DNA from: Trichopria drosophilae | Taxonomy: Eukaryota > Arthropoda > Insecta > Hymenoptera > Diapriidae | Reading direction: 5' to 3' | NCBI GenBank assembly: GCA_030407085.1 | Contig: CM059582.1 | Location: 1,860,001-1,924,000, forward strand | DNA length: 64,000 nt | Shown here: piece after piece, positions 1-12,563 of the stretch | Position numbering within the stretch: position 1 is the first letter of the stretch | Layout of the letters: every line of letters begins with the position of its first letter | Program-made: the position numbers and the translations under genes | The notes under the pieces: model-generated | The model's database searches: none | Told to the model about the DNA's origin: nothing | Seen by the model: the letters and a program-made list of their open reading frames with translations, nothing else

Positions 1-640
1 TAGTAAACCCAATCATTTTCGCGTACGTCGAAGAAAGACGAAGTCGTACACACTTCCCGATGCGCTGTTGCAAATATCAGGGCTGATACTCGCGCCACGT
101 GTTGACAAAAACGAACAAACATCGCAACGCGGAAAAGAAATCCGTGTCTTTGGACTTCCTATCTGTTCGGTTCAACGTCGGATTCGCTTTCAAACAAGCT
201 TCTGAACTTCCGCATATTTTTATGTGGGAAATCGAAAAACACGGTAATACGCCCAAAACATTTATCTTTAGTCCAATATGAAAATACAAAATGTCATCTA
301 AAATAAATGCTATTTTATATTGTGAAGACGTGATATTTATGCGGTTCTGTGAATTAAGAGAATCACATCGATTATTTTTTTTTAGATTAAGATTGTCGTT
401 GGGAGTTTACGATTTTTAGTTTTGTTATACTTAGAATTTGTAGTCATTTTGTAGTTAGGTGCAGATACTTGTCAGGAAAATTTTTATAAGCTGAAACACT
501 TATAGCCTCAAAATTGACAAACTAGTATTTCACTTCTAAGTTAGGATATACACTAAAATTATTGGAGTTAATTGCGCAATCCTAAAGCGTGTAATCATGA
601 AATTACACTCCTGTAGATCTCTCACTTGGAGTCTATACTG
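1..640. other. AT-rich non-coding stretch, nothing recognised
   Basis: The stretch is mostly AT-rich, with a slightly more GC-rich first 250 bases that hold overlapping short ORFs on both strands. None has a recognisable domain or splice framing. It ends at the left terminus of the first CAGTA element. Confidence 0.6.
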
Positions 641-923
641 CAGTAAGCCCCGTCCTATGTTATACGCACGGTTCTTTAAAAATGGTGGAAGATTCTCCAA
701 AGTTATAGCCCCTCACTATACCCGCTTCCGCATCTGTGTTCATATCGTAATGGGTGCTTCTGTGTGTGAGTGTCGCGAAGCGAGTGTGTCTCAGCGAAGA
801 AATGTTGTGAGGGAAGGAGAGGAAGAGAAAGTATGTATTTTGGTATAACTTTGGACAAGCCAAATCTATAACTTTGGATATACATATAACTTTGGACGAC
901 ATAACTTAGGGCGGGGACTACTG
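641..923. mobile_element. Non-autonomous DNA element 1 with CAGTA termini (pogo/Tigger-like MITE)
   Basis: The ends are imperfect inverted repeats: the left starts CAGTAAGCCCCGTCCTATG and the right, read in reverse, starts CAGTAGTCCCCGCCCTAAG. The base pair after the right end is TA; the left flank is TG. Inside, CCAAAGTTAT occurs at 697-706 and its reverse complement ATAACTTTGG at 845-854, 868-877 and 886-895, so the same motif lies near both ends in opposite orientation. No transposase is encoded. CAGT-starting ends with a TA target are typical of pogo/Tigger-type Tc1-mariner relatives; that assignment is inference. Four related elements lie at 52585, 59988, 61046 and 62682. Confidence 0.75.
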
Positions 924-2920
924 TACTTCTTTTGGTTAACTGCACATGATGTTTGAATTCAGAGAGGAACCACATTACATCAACGGAACGGAACACGGAA
1001 ACGAGATGCGGAATCGAAAAAGGGAAAAAATCGGGGGTAACGACTCACCCATGCGTTCCGCAATATTTACGATGTATGTACAGTTTTATTGCCAAAGGGA
1101 AACTAGTGAAGTACTTGATTGTCAAAAGGAAAGGTTTCAGGGTGGAACCATCGTAATATTTGCACATTACACAATAACATTTGGCGAACACGCGCATAAA
1201 TAACAGGCGATTTATTTCACTATATTAACCTTAAATTTTAGCAGGATTTCTTCTTTGTTTACTCCATATTCACGGTATGGTGTAAGAAAACAACTCCTAT
1301 TAATCGAAACTAGTCTATCCCATTTTCTACACATATATGAGCTGAAAATTGACATTTTCAGAGGGTTTCTTAAATCCTCACATAGAGGTTAGAGGTTAGC
1401 CTCGTCTTGTTGGTTTATCTGGTTATTTATCGTCATATAAATTTCCTTGCGTATACCAATTACATATTGTTAATGAGGCCAAATTTTTTTATAAGTAATA
1501 TAAGGTCGATTGAATTTTAGCGAACTTTTGCTCATTTATTCCCTATTATCTTATCGTGCTTAATTAAGCGGAATCCATTATTATTTACCACCCGCTCAAT
1601 ATTAATTTCGCGTTCTAGCACCAACGTTAATATCGGAATATTACGAATTCAGCTCGTCTCCACGCGATGCCATCGGAAATTCGTTACTCTAACCGTGTTA
1701 TCGTAATCGAGATGCATCCTGGGATCGACGATACAGAAATTAGCGAAGTAGTTAGAATCCAAGCTTCTTGGCAAAACGAATAATCGCGATGGTGCTAATT
1801 TTCGCGATCATCGCGCATAGTCGGATTGTCCCGGAAGCACTTCAGCAAATGCGTTATAGATTAACAACTAATACCTGTACACATTTTCTCCAATTTCTTC
1901 CAAATATTCATACCATGAAAGTCCAAATACTTTGGAGGACTAGATGAAGTACTCAAAGAGGTCTCGTACGGATTTATGGATATTTTTAATAATGTAGATT
2001 ATAACCGCATAAAAACAGTATTTCGATACATAAAATCTAATATTTATTCTGTCTAAAACATGAAGAATAAAACTGCAAATGTTTATCAGATCTTTCTTAT
2101 AATTTTTATGTCAACTCTCCCTCACCTTGACCAGAAATGAATCTGTTTGGAATTAACCTTTTAATTTGCAGAAGTATAATAGAAACACCGAGTAATTGTA
2201 ACCGTGACGAGTGCATTGATAGTAGATAAGTTGAATCGTTATGCCAGTCATAGTGGGGCTTATGCCAATAAATCTTGAGATAATAATCGCAGCAACAGTG
2301 TAAAATTTATGTTAAGTGAAATTAACTCCGATGTAGACTTTATTCAGATAAAGGGATTTAAAAAACGAATTTTCAACCTTTATTAAACACGTGGGAAGTT
2401 CAATGAAGGAAAACTGTAGAATTAAATGTGCAGATAAGTAAAACTGCCTGTGACCAAAATAGACTAAGCTCAATTACTATACGTGACATTTCCTACCTTA
2501 CAATGAATGTTCCAACTTATGTATGGTCATAATTAAGTTATAGACAAGTTAATGTTTCAATATATCTGTTATTTGATGTCCAGTTATATGATGAAATAAA
2601 GATAAATAAAAAGGAGTTAACTAAACAACTATTTGTAGTACAATTACACCACCGCTGCAAAATTGTTATTCTGAAATAAGGCTAATTCGAAGAAATTTAG
2701 AATTCGTTCTCCCAAAAGCTTCTGAATAAAATTAACTGACTTTAGGAATCTGCCATTAAAATTTCAAAAAAATGCGAATGCAAAAGAATTGGATGTATTA
2801 AAATAGGCACCCACAAATGCATTTATTTACAAAGATTTGATAATAAAATATTGATAATGTTTCGGTGATAAAAAATAAAAGGATGGTCACAATACAATTA
2901 TTTAAAATATACTAAAATTA
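924..2920. other. AT-rich non-coding stretch with one small coding-like patch
   Basis: Apart from the small ORF at 1667-1783, there is only AT-rich sequence with short shadow ORFs. The patch around 1600-1850 is more GC-balanced than its surroundings. Confidence 0.5.
1667..1783 (+). pseudogene. Short coding-like ORF, possibly a transposase N-terminal helix-turn-helix remnant
   Basis: An ATG opens a 38-codon frame that reads MPSEIRYSNRVIVIEMHPG and continues with a DDTEISEVVRIQ-type stretch before a stop. Codon composition is balanced and unlike the surrounding AT-rich DNA. The pattern of a basic start, a hydrophobic V-I-V-I segment and an acidic 'TEIS' turn resembles the first helix-turn-helix of Tc1/mariner-type transposases. 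The resemblance is weak and the frame dies after 38 codons. It could equally be an orphan exon or chance; no terminal inverted repeats were found around it. Confidence 0.25.
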
Positions 2921-2953
2921 ACGTTTCGACTTCTTGGTCCGGGCCATCTTCAG
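2921..2953 (-). repeat. Penelope-like / hammerhead-like signature
   Basis: Read on the minus strand, the sequence starts CTGAAGATGG and ends GTCGAAACGT. The CTGANGA box, a short arm with TGG/CCA pairing, and the GAAAC box are spaced as in the core of a type I hammerhead ribozyme. A 'CTGAAGATGGCCC... GTCGAAACGT' phrase is characteristic of the ends of Penelope-like retroelements, whose terminal repeats are known to carry hammerhead motifs. The second stem is poorly paired, so an active ribozyme is unlikely. No Penelope reverse transcriptase was seen nearby. Confidence 0.4.
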
Positions 2954-3230
2954 AATGGAAAAGAAACCTCCAGAAACTCAGTTCAGAACTTACAGTCTGA
3001 ATGGAATGTAATACATTTGAATCTTTCAATGTTTTTATATAGATTTTTATACATATGAAAAGCGGTAGACTTAACCGTTAAATAGTATTGTTAAGTTCAC
3101 CGTTCATTCATTACCATATCTACAAAAAGCTTGATTTACAAGCAAAGATTCAGATGTAACAGAACAAAATTAATTAAATGAAGAGAAGACTTAATATTGC
3201 GTTTATATCTTTTGGATCTTTTTATTCGAT

Positions 3231-3468
3231 GACCTTTACTCTCGGATGGTCAAGAGTCATGAACCTTCAAACGTGTATATTTCACAGGCGTCATGCACAT
3301 ACAGAAACATTTCTTTAAATACATTCCATCCATGGGAAATCACCTGATGATGTCATACAGCCAGGTATGTTATTCTTTTCTTTGACCTTGAAGGGTTTTT
3401 ATTTTTTATTTTGTCCCAAATGGACTTTACTCTCCGATAGTTACAAGTCTCGAACCTAATAAACGTGT
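3231..3468. repeat. Diverged direct repeat, two units about 190 bp apart
   Basis: The segment 3231-3275 (ACTTTACTCT..GATgGTcA.GAGTC.. ending AAACGTGT) is echoed at 3422-3468 with the same order of blocks (CTTTACTCT, GATAGTTACAAGTCTCGAACC, AAACGTGT). The intervening DNA is AT-rich and contains no recognised gene. Confidence 0.5.
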
Positions 3469-3480
3469 CACTCTTCTTCT

Positions 3481-6400
3481 TAGATTGGACCTTTACGAAG
3501 ATTTCCATTTTCATTTTGTTTTCATACAAAATTTGGATATTTATAATACTAGGAATGGTTTGGTTTATTGATCGAAATACTTCCCGACTAAATAAAGTGT
3601 TTCCTTCATTACTTTTCATTCAGTGACATGAACCGCCGATTAAGTCGAAGAAAGTATAAAGACTACGTTTATGCACATGTCGCAAGAAAACGTATGTGTA
3701 TGCCGCAGAAAAATCTACTGAACTTAAGTACCACTTACCAACTCGGGTTACCACTCGCATTTACGATATATCGTTAATCTCGTCCGTCGGTTTTCAGTAC
3801 AGGAGGAACCGTTATGTTACATCAGTATCGCCGATGAGTAGCGGTAAACGATCTTCGTTTCAAACGGAACCACGTATTTACCTTTTATTCGTTTCGGGAC
3901 CTTTGCCGCCTAGCGGTCTTAATCAAATTTATTAAAACTTTAGTCCACATGATATTACTTTCGATGAGGATTTTTGTGTTCCAAAGTAACTACTAAAAGA
4001 GGGTTTAATGGATTTCGTGCTACAATTTTGGTAAATTTCAAAAAAATTGGGAAATTACTAAAAAAAATGTAGAAACAAATTCGTGTAAAATTCGTTAAAT
4101 TTTACCAACATCAGCTTTTATTACCCAAGCGCTAAAAAATTGTTAAGTATTAGCGATTGTATAACTGTCTGCAGACTCCGCGCCATATTTACTCGAACGA
4201 GGTTGATCGTACCATTTTCGAAGATAATTGAGAGTTTGACGCATATTTTACCTTATTCATGAATTACCGATTCGTCTCTTTGATCATCTGCATTGTTTTA
4301 GAATTTTGAAAATAGGTCAGAAGAATACGTAAATAATTTACCTTTAATCCTACAAAATCAGCACTATAGGTACCCTTCATAAATAATTGTAGCCTGAATT
4401 TCAAAAACGAACCGCAATTATGGTTGGAATGAGCAGTATAAAAATCATATCATGAATTCTGTGCATTTGTGGAGCAAAGATTGCGTGCAGTCCTTCACTC
4501 TTTGTCTCTGCTTTTTCATACCAAATAATTATTTCAAAACGTTATCATTATTTGAACGAAGCGGCTTCATCCGCTCTAGTATTACGAATCGAATTTCCAT
4601 TGCAAAATTACTGAAAGGTGTTTGTAAACTGTTTGGAAAAAAAACAAAACCAGGACCATCGTGAAATCGCCTATTTTCCAAAATACTCCGAAATAGCAAT
4701 TGGCGAATCCTTCCGATAAATGCCAATATATGACAGGAAGCAGATAATTTGGGTTCGTTATCGCAATTAGGAAAGTACCACTTGGATTGGTACCCGATCG
4801 ATTAAGTGGCTCTGTACGTACGGCAAATCGAGCGGAGTAACGGGGCAGATGGAATAAAAAGAGAGAAGTGCCTTGCATTTTTGCGGGGCGCCGATGTGAA
4901 AGTGCAGCAAGAACCACGCCTGCATCACAGAAGATGCTATATGGTGCAACGAAACCGCATGGCGGTCGTTGTTACGTCTACGCTGCTCTTTGGAAATGAT
5001 TATTTCCTTATTGTTATTTACGAGATGTTGTTGGGACTTAATTTATAGATTATCGAAAAAGAAATTTTTTCAGTCCAGAATTGGATGTCAACTCAAAATG
5101 TCAACTGTTTCATCAAAATAATTAATTAATAGAAGTATTCCAATGTGCTAAGTACAAGACATCCAGTTAGCTATCTGTTCCTTTTTATGATTACGCAACA
5201 ACAAAACAATAATTATTGGTGAAAATGATACCTTTGGGACTGGTTCAGCATAAATTGAATCGTTATTCTAAGACTCTTCGCTGTTCAAAGTAATTGCTCA
5301 GGATGAGCACTTCTTTGCTACAGTAAGTTTGGAATATAATAAAGAATTTTGAGTTCATAATGTCAGTCGAGGAACTTGTTTCGAGTGGCAAAAATATAAA
5401 TAATATAAAACTGTCATTATCTGTGTTCATCATCACTATCAGAAAAACGAATTTGGGCTCGGCTCCTTCAAATATTATTAAACGAGATACTGGAGTTTTA
5501 CTTTCAGTCGATTATGAGTAGTATACGATAGAAGATTTTGTCAAAAACATACTTATAGATCTCAATTGTGAACAAAAACACCTCTGCTCTTTGGAAATCA
5601 TTGTTATAGAAGGAAATATAATATCTGAAATGCTAAGTGTTTAATAGAAGAAAGAATGTGCCGTTCCAAAACTAAGATTTTAGCTAACAATGACGATATA
5701 AGTAGCATTTGATATAATGATTTTAGATGAATTCCGACTCAGTAAACCGCAAACCATCCTGTGGATAATCCTTACTAACACAAAATGGTTTGATAACGCT
5801 GAGCATTCTCTCTTGATAAGATCACCAATCTAAGCATTAGGATATTTGAAGCAGATAAAACAATCTATTATCTCCTGCAATGCCGACAGAAACTTCACGC
5901 CTCGACAATCGAACAAAAAAAAACGACCTGCATTGGACTCGGCTAATCGTGGGATCGTTAATAGTGTTAGAATTTGCTCAGCCTAAAATTTTATTTTCCC
6001 AGGCTTTACGCAACATCGAACGTTTAATTGCTCGTGTTTCCAGAATTGTTTTTCTTTGCCATTACATCTCTAAAATTAAATCAAACGAGTAAGGGGCCAG
6101 GGGGGTAATGGAGAAAGAGAGAGGGCCCACCATCTTCTTTAAGATGAAAAAAGGTCGAATCTTAATGCCGATCATGAATCTCGCCTATTGGTGCCGATAC
6201 AAAACCTTCCCACGACTAGTGCAGTGATTTCGAAATACGCGGATGAGAATGAGTCGTGCACTCGCCCCAATACACTTGTGTAGGTATATCAACACTAATG
6301 TTACATATATATACACACTAATGTATTGCATCGAGAGTGCATCGGGAGTGCAGCCTCCCGTGATGCGATTAGCGCGATCTTTGAACCAGCGACTCGTACA

Positions 6401-7597
6401 AGCAAATCCATTGTGCACTCGTCGGGACAATGGTTCTCGTTTTGACTCTTCTATAGCTGCTAAAAATTGACGTAACAATGCTCGACAGGTCTTGCAATAA
6501 AGTCTCTTAGTTATTTTCAGTCAGGTTGCAAAAAAATTATGAGTTAATTAAATTTTTGGATGGGTTAGAATCCACAGATTTTGGTACCACAAAATGAACT
6601 AAAACTAATTTTTTTATAAATTACGTGCTTACAGTATGCTGTGAATAATATTTCGTCGATGATCGCTGGATCTGCGATTTTCAAAAGCAACATTTAAGTA
6701 GGTCCCAATGCTAAAAGTGAAAGCATATCAGGCCAGCTGAAGTACCGCGACGCTTTCATTTTCGCCCATTTGTCTTTCGCCGACATGACCCATACGAAAC
6801 GAAAGAACATCTTGCATTTTTTGGCCCTATTTCATAAAAGAATCGTTCCGAGTGCAGAAAGTCTTTTTCAATGTAAATTATACGACTGTCAACAGCAATT
6901 GAGGGTCTGATTCTTCCTTTTTTGGTGAATTTATTGTTGTAAAAATTACCTTAAATTTGCAACATTTATCATTATTTTTACAATTCTCTTCAGCAGTAAT
7001 AGTAAAGATTCCAATAAATAAATGTAGTAACAATCTACTTTGGTGTTTTCAATCTCGTTAAATCATTTAAGAATTATAATACACCTGATGTAAATCTGGC
7101 AACTCAAATTTAGATCAAGTTCAGTGTTCCTCTAGAGGTAATTTGGATAAACCCTTGGACTATAGCCCTATGAAAGGCCATTACTATCTACAGTAGTAAA
7201 CATTTCAACAAAAATTTTTCTATTTATATATTTCACGTTTTGTTTGTTTACAAGAAATATGAATTTCAAAATCAGAAGAATTTTGGTGAAAGCTGAATGG
7301 TTTATGACGATGTGAATCAAGACAAAATTTATTGTACCAACAAGAATCAATATGACGCCAATGAATAGTTCTTCGACCTTTATATTTATACAAATAAGCA
7401 AATAGACATATTTATTACATAAGATCCTATTTTACATATAAAACTTTATAAACATCTTATAAATAATTATTTTCTTCTGAAGAAACATAACACAAGTATA
7501 AAAATGTGTTCCTTGAAACGCCTACAAAGTTTGTGTTTTCACCGCAGAATAAATGATGAAAAAATTAAAACAGTACAACAGTATTTTGTAAAACTAA
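3481..7597. other. Non-coding stretch with a few GC-balanced patches
   Basis: GC-balanced islands occur near 3640-3930, 4780-4990, 6080-6470 and 6680-6830. Each holds short ORFs on both strands with no recognisable domain or convincing splice sites. A small hairpin lies at about 6331-6365, where GCATC-GGGAG is followed by CTCCC-GT-GATGC around a 6-base loop. These islands could be conserved regulatory DNA, but nothing in the sequence proves it. Confidence 0.4.
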
Positions 7598-7765
7598 GAT
7601 ATACTCGTAAGCGATACTATCGTCGATATTAAACCTCGGGACTTCAACGCACGTGGTAAAAACATAGTTCATCCAGGCGTTGATGTTCCGGAAAGCCAAC
7701 GCGATCTTTTATGGACGCTAAAAGATGACATATTATTTTTAATAATCGTTATATTATATCCCTAA
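7598..7765 (+). pseudogene. Unassigned coding-like frame, 55 codons, possible exon fragment
   Basis: An open frame between two stops encodes a protein-like string with DIKPRDFNARGKNIVHPG followed by VDVPESQRDLLWTLKDD, then runs into AT-rich hydrophobic codons. Codon use in the first 40 codons is far more balanced than the flanks. A possible acceptor AG lies at its left edge (..ACTAAG), but there is no good donor before the stop. I do not recognise the family. It may be a relic of a retroelement or an exon of an unknown plus-strand gene that also uses the terminal exon at 8475. Confidence 0.25.
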
Positions 7766-8474
7766 CATAACTGATATATAATACAAAAAAACATTTCCCA
7801 TTTTCTAGGAGAAAAGAAACGTGTAAATAAAAATTGATCATTCATAGTGGAGTATTTTCATTAACAACTGTTCAAATTTTATACAAACAAAAAACTAAAA
7901 ATATGATTTCTTATTTCATCGGAATATATACTAAATTCAATATTTACTGAAAATGGATTCTTCTATGTGATACAAACTTTTTAAAAATTCGGTAGACATC
8001 ATGGAAGATAAATTTAAAAAATTATAATTGTTAAAATGAGCGTTAGTAAAAAGTAATCTTTATTCCCACAGATAGTGGGTAGATTTTCAAATTGCTGGAC
8101 TGGTGGAATCAACGAACAATAGTAAAAAAAATTCTTTAAAATATATGGTTCTTTTTCTTAATATCACACGATTGAAACTCAAACTAGTGAAGTTCTCGCA
8201 CTAGTGAACATTTGTCATCGAATTGATTAAATAGAACTATTGAAAATGTGGATATTGATTTTAGTTTTCAAAAATGTATAAGAACGATTCTTCAATATCA
8301 TCGATGAGAATATAGAATAAAATTCACAAATTTAGACCAATAAAACTGAAAAAAGAATGAAATAAAATAAAGCTGATTAGTGAAAATAAATTAATCATAA
8401 TAGACAACTTAAATGATCTTTCATTACTTGCGTTTAATTTATTCACTCGCAATGTGTAATTTCTTTTATTCCAG
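7766..8474. other. AT-rich stretch, nothing recognised before the splice acceptor at 8473
   Basis: Strongly AT-rich with no ORF or repeat of note. Its last 15 bases form the pyrimidine-rich acceptor TTTCTTTTATTCCAG. If the downstream exon is real, this is intron. Confidence 0.4.
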
Positions 8475-8659
8475 TGATGAAGTATAATTTACCATCAATA
8501 CTAGAAGAAAATTGTTTGAAAGTATCAGTTATAGAATGTATTAATGAAACAGTAGAATCAATTCAAAATAATTTATTATTGCAATTCAAAAGTACAGACA
8601 AACAACAAATGATTTTTTATGATTTTATTCTGCCATGTTCAAAAATGTTTGTTGAATAA
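8475..8659 (+). CDS. Candidate 3'-terminal coding exon, unknown protein
   Basis: The pyrimidine-rich acceptor TTTCTTTTATTCCAG ends at 8474 and is followed by a frame that stays open to a TAA at 8657-8659. The frame reads MMKYNLPSILEENCLKVSV and continues with SVIECINETVESIQNN, then an FKSTDKQQ segment and a hydrophobic IFYDFILPCSKMFVE end. Codons are AT-biased but the amino-acid mix is protein-like. AATAAA overlaps the stop (8655-8660) and a second AATAAA follows at 8677, as expected of a last exon and short 3' UTR. The intron would enter after the first base of a codon. I do not recognise the product. The upstream exons are not identified, and an isolated chance ORF remains possible. Confidence 0.4.
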
Positions 8660-11600
8660 AAAAAACCTTATTAAATAATAAAATAGTAACAATATGATGA
8701 ACAATGTATAAATTCATTAATATATGGCTAAATATCAGAGATTGTGGTGGTGATAACATTTTTCAAGTAAAATTGAATATTTTTCCAAGATTCAAAATGT
8801 TGTTACTTTGATAAAATCTGCCTATTAAAAAAATGTAAAAAGAACTTAATTTAAATAAATAATTAACCTCTAATTCACCGTTTCATATTAACTTCTATTC
8901 CTAGTATAAATGTTATGAAATGTAATTAAAGTCGATATTTAAAGAACAAATTATATTTTACAACAATTAACCAAGTAATAATATACTAGGACTATTATTG
9001 TAGAAAAAAATCTTGTCCCCCTTTTGCGAAGAATTACACGTTACCTTCATTTCGTTGGCATGTAGTTATGGTAACAGTGAATCATCTAATTGTGTGCCAC
9101 AAATTATGTTTATTTAGATTGGCAGGTTACAACACTAAATAAAATATACGTCGTTTTACTAAGATTTGTTACAAAAATTGTAGATATTTAAAAATTGCAT
9201 TTTTACATTTCAACAATTTCTTTGGATAAATAAATGATCATAAAAATGAAGAATTAAGTGACGTCTTTTTCATAAGTAGACATCTCTACTAGAAAAATCA
9301 AAGAGTAAATACTTTTTTTAAGATCATAAATTACAAAATTTGGTTGTTTTTTCTGAACATGTTTCGGAAGAAGTTAAAATATTAACAAATCTAAAATGCG
9401 AATTTCTCTGCGTCATTCTCAAATGACTAGCCAAAGTACACAGAACTGTCGAAAATAGGAATAATGCGACCAAGTAATGACGCAAATTTGAAGCTATTTG
9501 GAAATCTGTTACGAAATATTTTGATCAATAAGAAATGGAATATGTAATTTTTTTATACTTAATTTCGTTCAGATAGACTTTAAGCGATAGTACTCTGACG
9601 TCAACAGAGGAAAGTTTCGAAATGAGGTTAGACAACAATTTTGGGTGGCATTACAAGATGATTTGTTCTTTACTACTGTAAGAAATTATTTACATTATGT
9701 TCATTTACTATTATTTAATTTATCGACTTATGATTTTTAATCATTTTCTTATGTAACTTTTAGCAATTTATTAAAAATTGTTGTTATTGTTTGCCATCAT
9801 TTATTTTTCCTTATTATAGTTTCTTTACTACTTTTACATTTTATAAAGTGACATTTGTCGATTTTTATGTACCTAATGTCTAAGTTAAGAAAGCTATATT
9901 TTTATGAAAATGAAGATTGACGTTTTGCTGACATGCAAAATTGAACAAATCACGACTTTTCTGTCATCCAAGGCTGTCAAAATAATTTGATATCCGACTA
10001 TTTCAGAACATTTTCTTTTTACGATAATCTCTGTGTTAAAAATTAAGATTAATGCATAAAGGATATTTTCTATTTGCGGACATACCGGTTAATTACTTTA
10101 GGAGAAAAAATTGGTGAACGTTTGAATCGTGTCAGGAATGAAGATAACAGATCAAATAAGGATTTTATAAAACCGATATAAAGTGATCGACGAATTCAGA
10201 AATTAAGACAAACAAAGAACAATGTGAAGCAAATGTAGATTCTACCTGATGTAGATTCGCAAAGAATCAAAAGGAATTTCAAAGCTAAACGATATTTTTA
10301 TTTCCAGGACAAAATCCGGAAGTACAGTGACGTTTTCTTCATAATTTTAAAACGGAGTGTTTAACTTTCAAATAATGTTGGCTTCCATGTGACAATATTG
10401 TTTCTCTCCTCCGGTACTCTCAAACCGGCAATTAGTCTCATTTTGTTTGATCATTATTAATGAAATGTTTGTTTTTCCTTTGACAATTCTGAATGTCAAA
10501 CCCTTTTTATTACATAGTTTCTTTATAAGAGACGTGTTATGCAACAAAGTCTGGGTTATGAAGAATAGGAAATTGCCCTCTACAGCTAATTTTGAAATTT
10601 CGTTTACAAGAAATTGAAGTAGTGACTGTGATACTTTTTCGGATTGATTTGGGTTCGTTTTTATATGCAATGAAACTTTTAATTTTATTCTGACCCTGGT
10701 AGAAATGAAAACATTTTTGCTACAATTCTTGTATAATATTCTTATTTACCATTTTAAAGGTATAGGGGAAATAGACCAGTCTAAGAAAAAATGGACAAAT
10801 TTCTACTAGGGGAGCGCATAAATTAAATGATATAATTTGCAAATTAGAATATGCTATCAGTATACCAAACTCAAATCTCATTTGAAAAAAGAGTTCTTTT
10901 ATCATTTTTTTAATTACTTTTTTCAAAAATTGTAAAAAAGCCCTTTTTACTACTAAAACGGTTATAAAAACGAGTAGAAAGTTACGGAAGTAGATAAAAA
11001 AAATAGAAAGATTGACATAATTTATATCTGTAAAATGATTTTTTCATTCTGGCATAAAATATACTGAGCTTTCTGAAGCATTTATTAGATATTTCCGTGA
11101 GAAAGTGGTATAATTAAAAAAAAAACTTGGATTTTTCAAATTTTTTTATCCCGCTTTTTCGGATTAAAATCTTTTCAGATTTCCCTCTGAAATAAAAAAA
11201 TTGTTTTTCCGAGACTTGAACATTGATATGCACATACCAACATTTTAAATTAATAATGAAATCAACCAAAATGGTGGAGTATAGACAGGAAAAAGTCGGT
11301 TAATAAATTTTTTATGTGCAAACAGTCACAGAATACCGAGAATTTCTGCAATAGATTTCCAAAACGTTTCGTTACTTCTTAAAAATCCCAAAATTTTGCA
11401 AAACTATAAAAGTGTTAACATTTCGGCGTATCTTTTAACAAATTCCAGGAATAAATTCTAGCAAGATTTTGTGATGTATGTCAAGTCTGTCATATTCGAA
11501 TGAAAAATTCCGAAACTTTTCAATAATTTTCTCGTATTTTACATACAATTTTGGATGATGTTTCGGTTCTTTTCAAAATGTAAATATACATATTTTAATG

Positions 11601-12327
11601 CTCAAGTCTCTTTTTGATGTGAAAAAAGAGAAGTTTTTTTGCGTAATCACGTGTACTATTCACGGATAATATAATATAATAAAAAATATAAGAAATCCAG
11701 AAAAAAACAAAATTTTTAGATATTAAAACAATTTTTGAGGGGTAAATCCTAACGATTGTTCTGGGAACTTTCTTAAAACATTTCAAGAATTTGAAAAGAA
11801 TTTCAAAGCATTGACACCAATGACGAATTCGGTTCAAATTCCTTATCGTTATTGCACTTTTCATTTACCGTATTAGACACGCGTTTCTACCACGACTTTT
11901 GGAATTCGTAATTTTCTGACTTAATGTACACGGATTTAAATATTATCGCTGAACTCAAATAATATTTGAATTTAAAAGCCGCATAAATTTATGTTTCGAT
12001 TAGACGAGTATAACTCAATGATCCTATAGGTTAAAAGTACCGAATGAATTTGTGCAAATACTTAAATGAAATTCTCTGAATGTCAATTGTTATGAATTTA
12101 TGCACACGTCCTAATCACTTCTTCGACACAATTTTTTTTTTTAAATACCTACATTCTTACGAATTTTATGATTCATTTTTCTCCTGTTAATCCATAGTGC
12201 TGTCTGAATGGAAATAGTAAGCATAATACCATAGAATTGTAAGAATTTCGTATTTGAATATGAACATTCTTCTGTATTTTACTAGGGTACAATATAAATT
12301 TTTTAATTTCCGTGATACTTCATATTT
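8660..12327. other. Long AT-rich non-coding stretch
   Basis: Only short chance ORFs are present. The longest, 10368-10670 on the minus strand (100 codons), has no recognisable domain and lacks splice framing. No terminal inverted repeats or tandem arrays were noticed. It could belong to a very large first intron of the minus-strand gene starting at 14896. Confidence 0.5.
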
Positions 12328-12563
12328 TGGGATGGTATTTGAAGTAGTGACGGTCAAAATTCTTGGTCTTGCAGTATGGGTCTTGGTCTTGAAAAACTAC
12401 AAGACAGAGTCCACTAGCAATAAGGTAAATTTCTAGAAAGATCAAGACCAACATCTTATAACAAGACCATGAGTATTTGCAAGTTTCTTTTACAAGATCG
12501 ATACCAAGACTCGATGGTAAGGTCTTGCAAATATTGTTCAGTATAAATACCAAATACGTCCCA
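12328..12563. mobile_element. Motif-saturated MITE-like element, GGTCTTG type
   Basis: The left end starts TGGGATGGTATTTGA and the right end, reversed, starts TGGGACGTATTTGG. The interior is packed with GGTCTTG or its complement CAAGACC: CTTGGTCTTGCAG, GGGTCTTGGTCTTGAAAA, CAAGACCAAC, CAAGACCATG, AAGGTCTTGC. Another patch of the motif (AGTCTTGGTCGTGGTCTTG) lies at about 12654-12672, so the element may have extended further right. It encodes no protein. A target duplication is not clear. Confidence 0.55.

Noticed and set aside
4582..4917. 111-codon minus-strand ORF as a gene
   Set aside because: It has a mixed hydrophobic and basic composition without a domain, overlaps other ORFs on both strands, and has no supporting splice or promoter signals.
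10368..10670. 100-codon minus-strand ORF as a gene
   Set aside because: It is an isolated AT-rich frame with no domain, acceptor or polyadenylation context.
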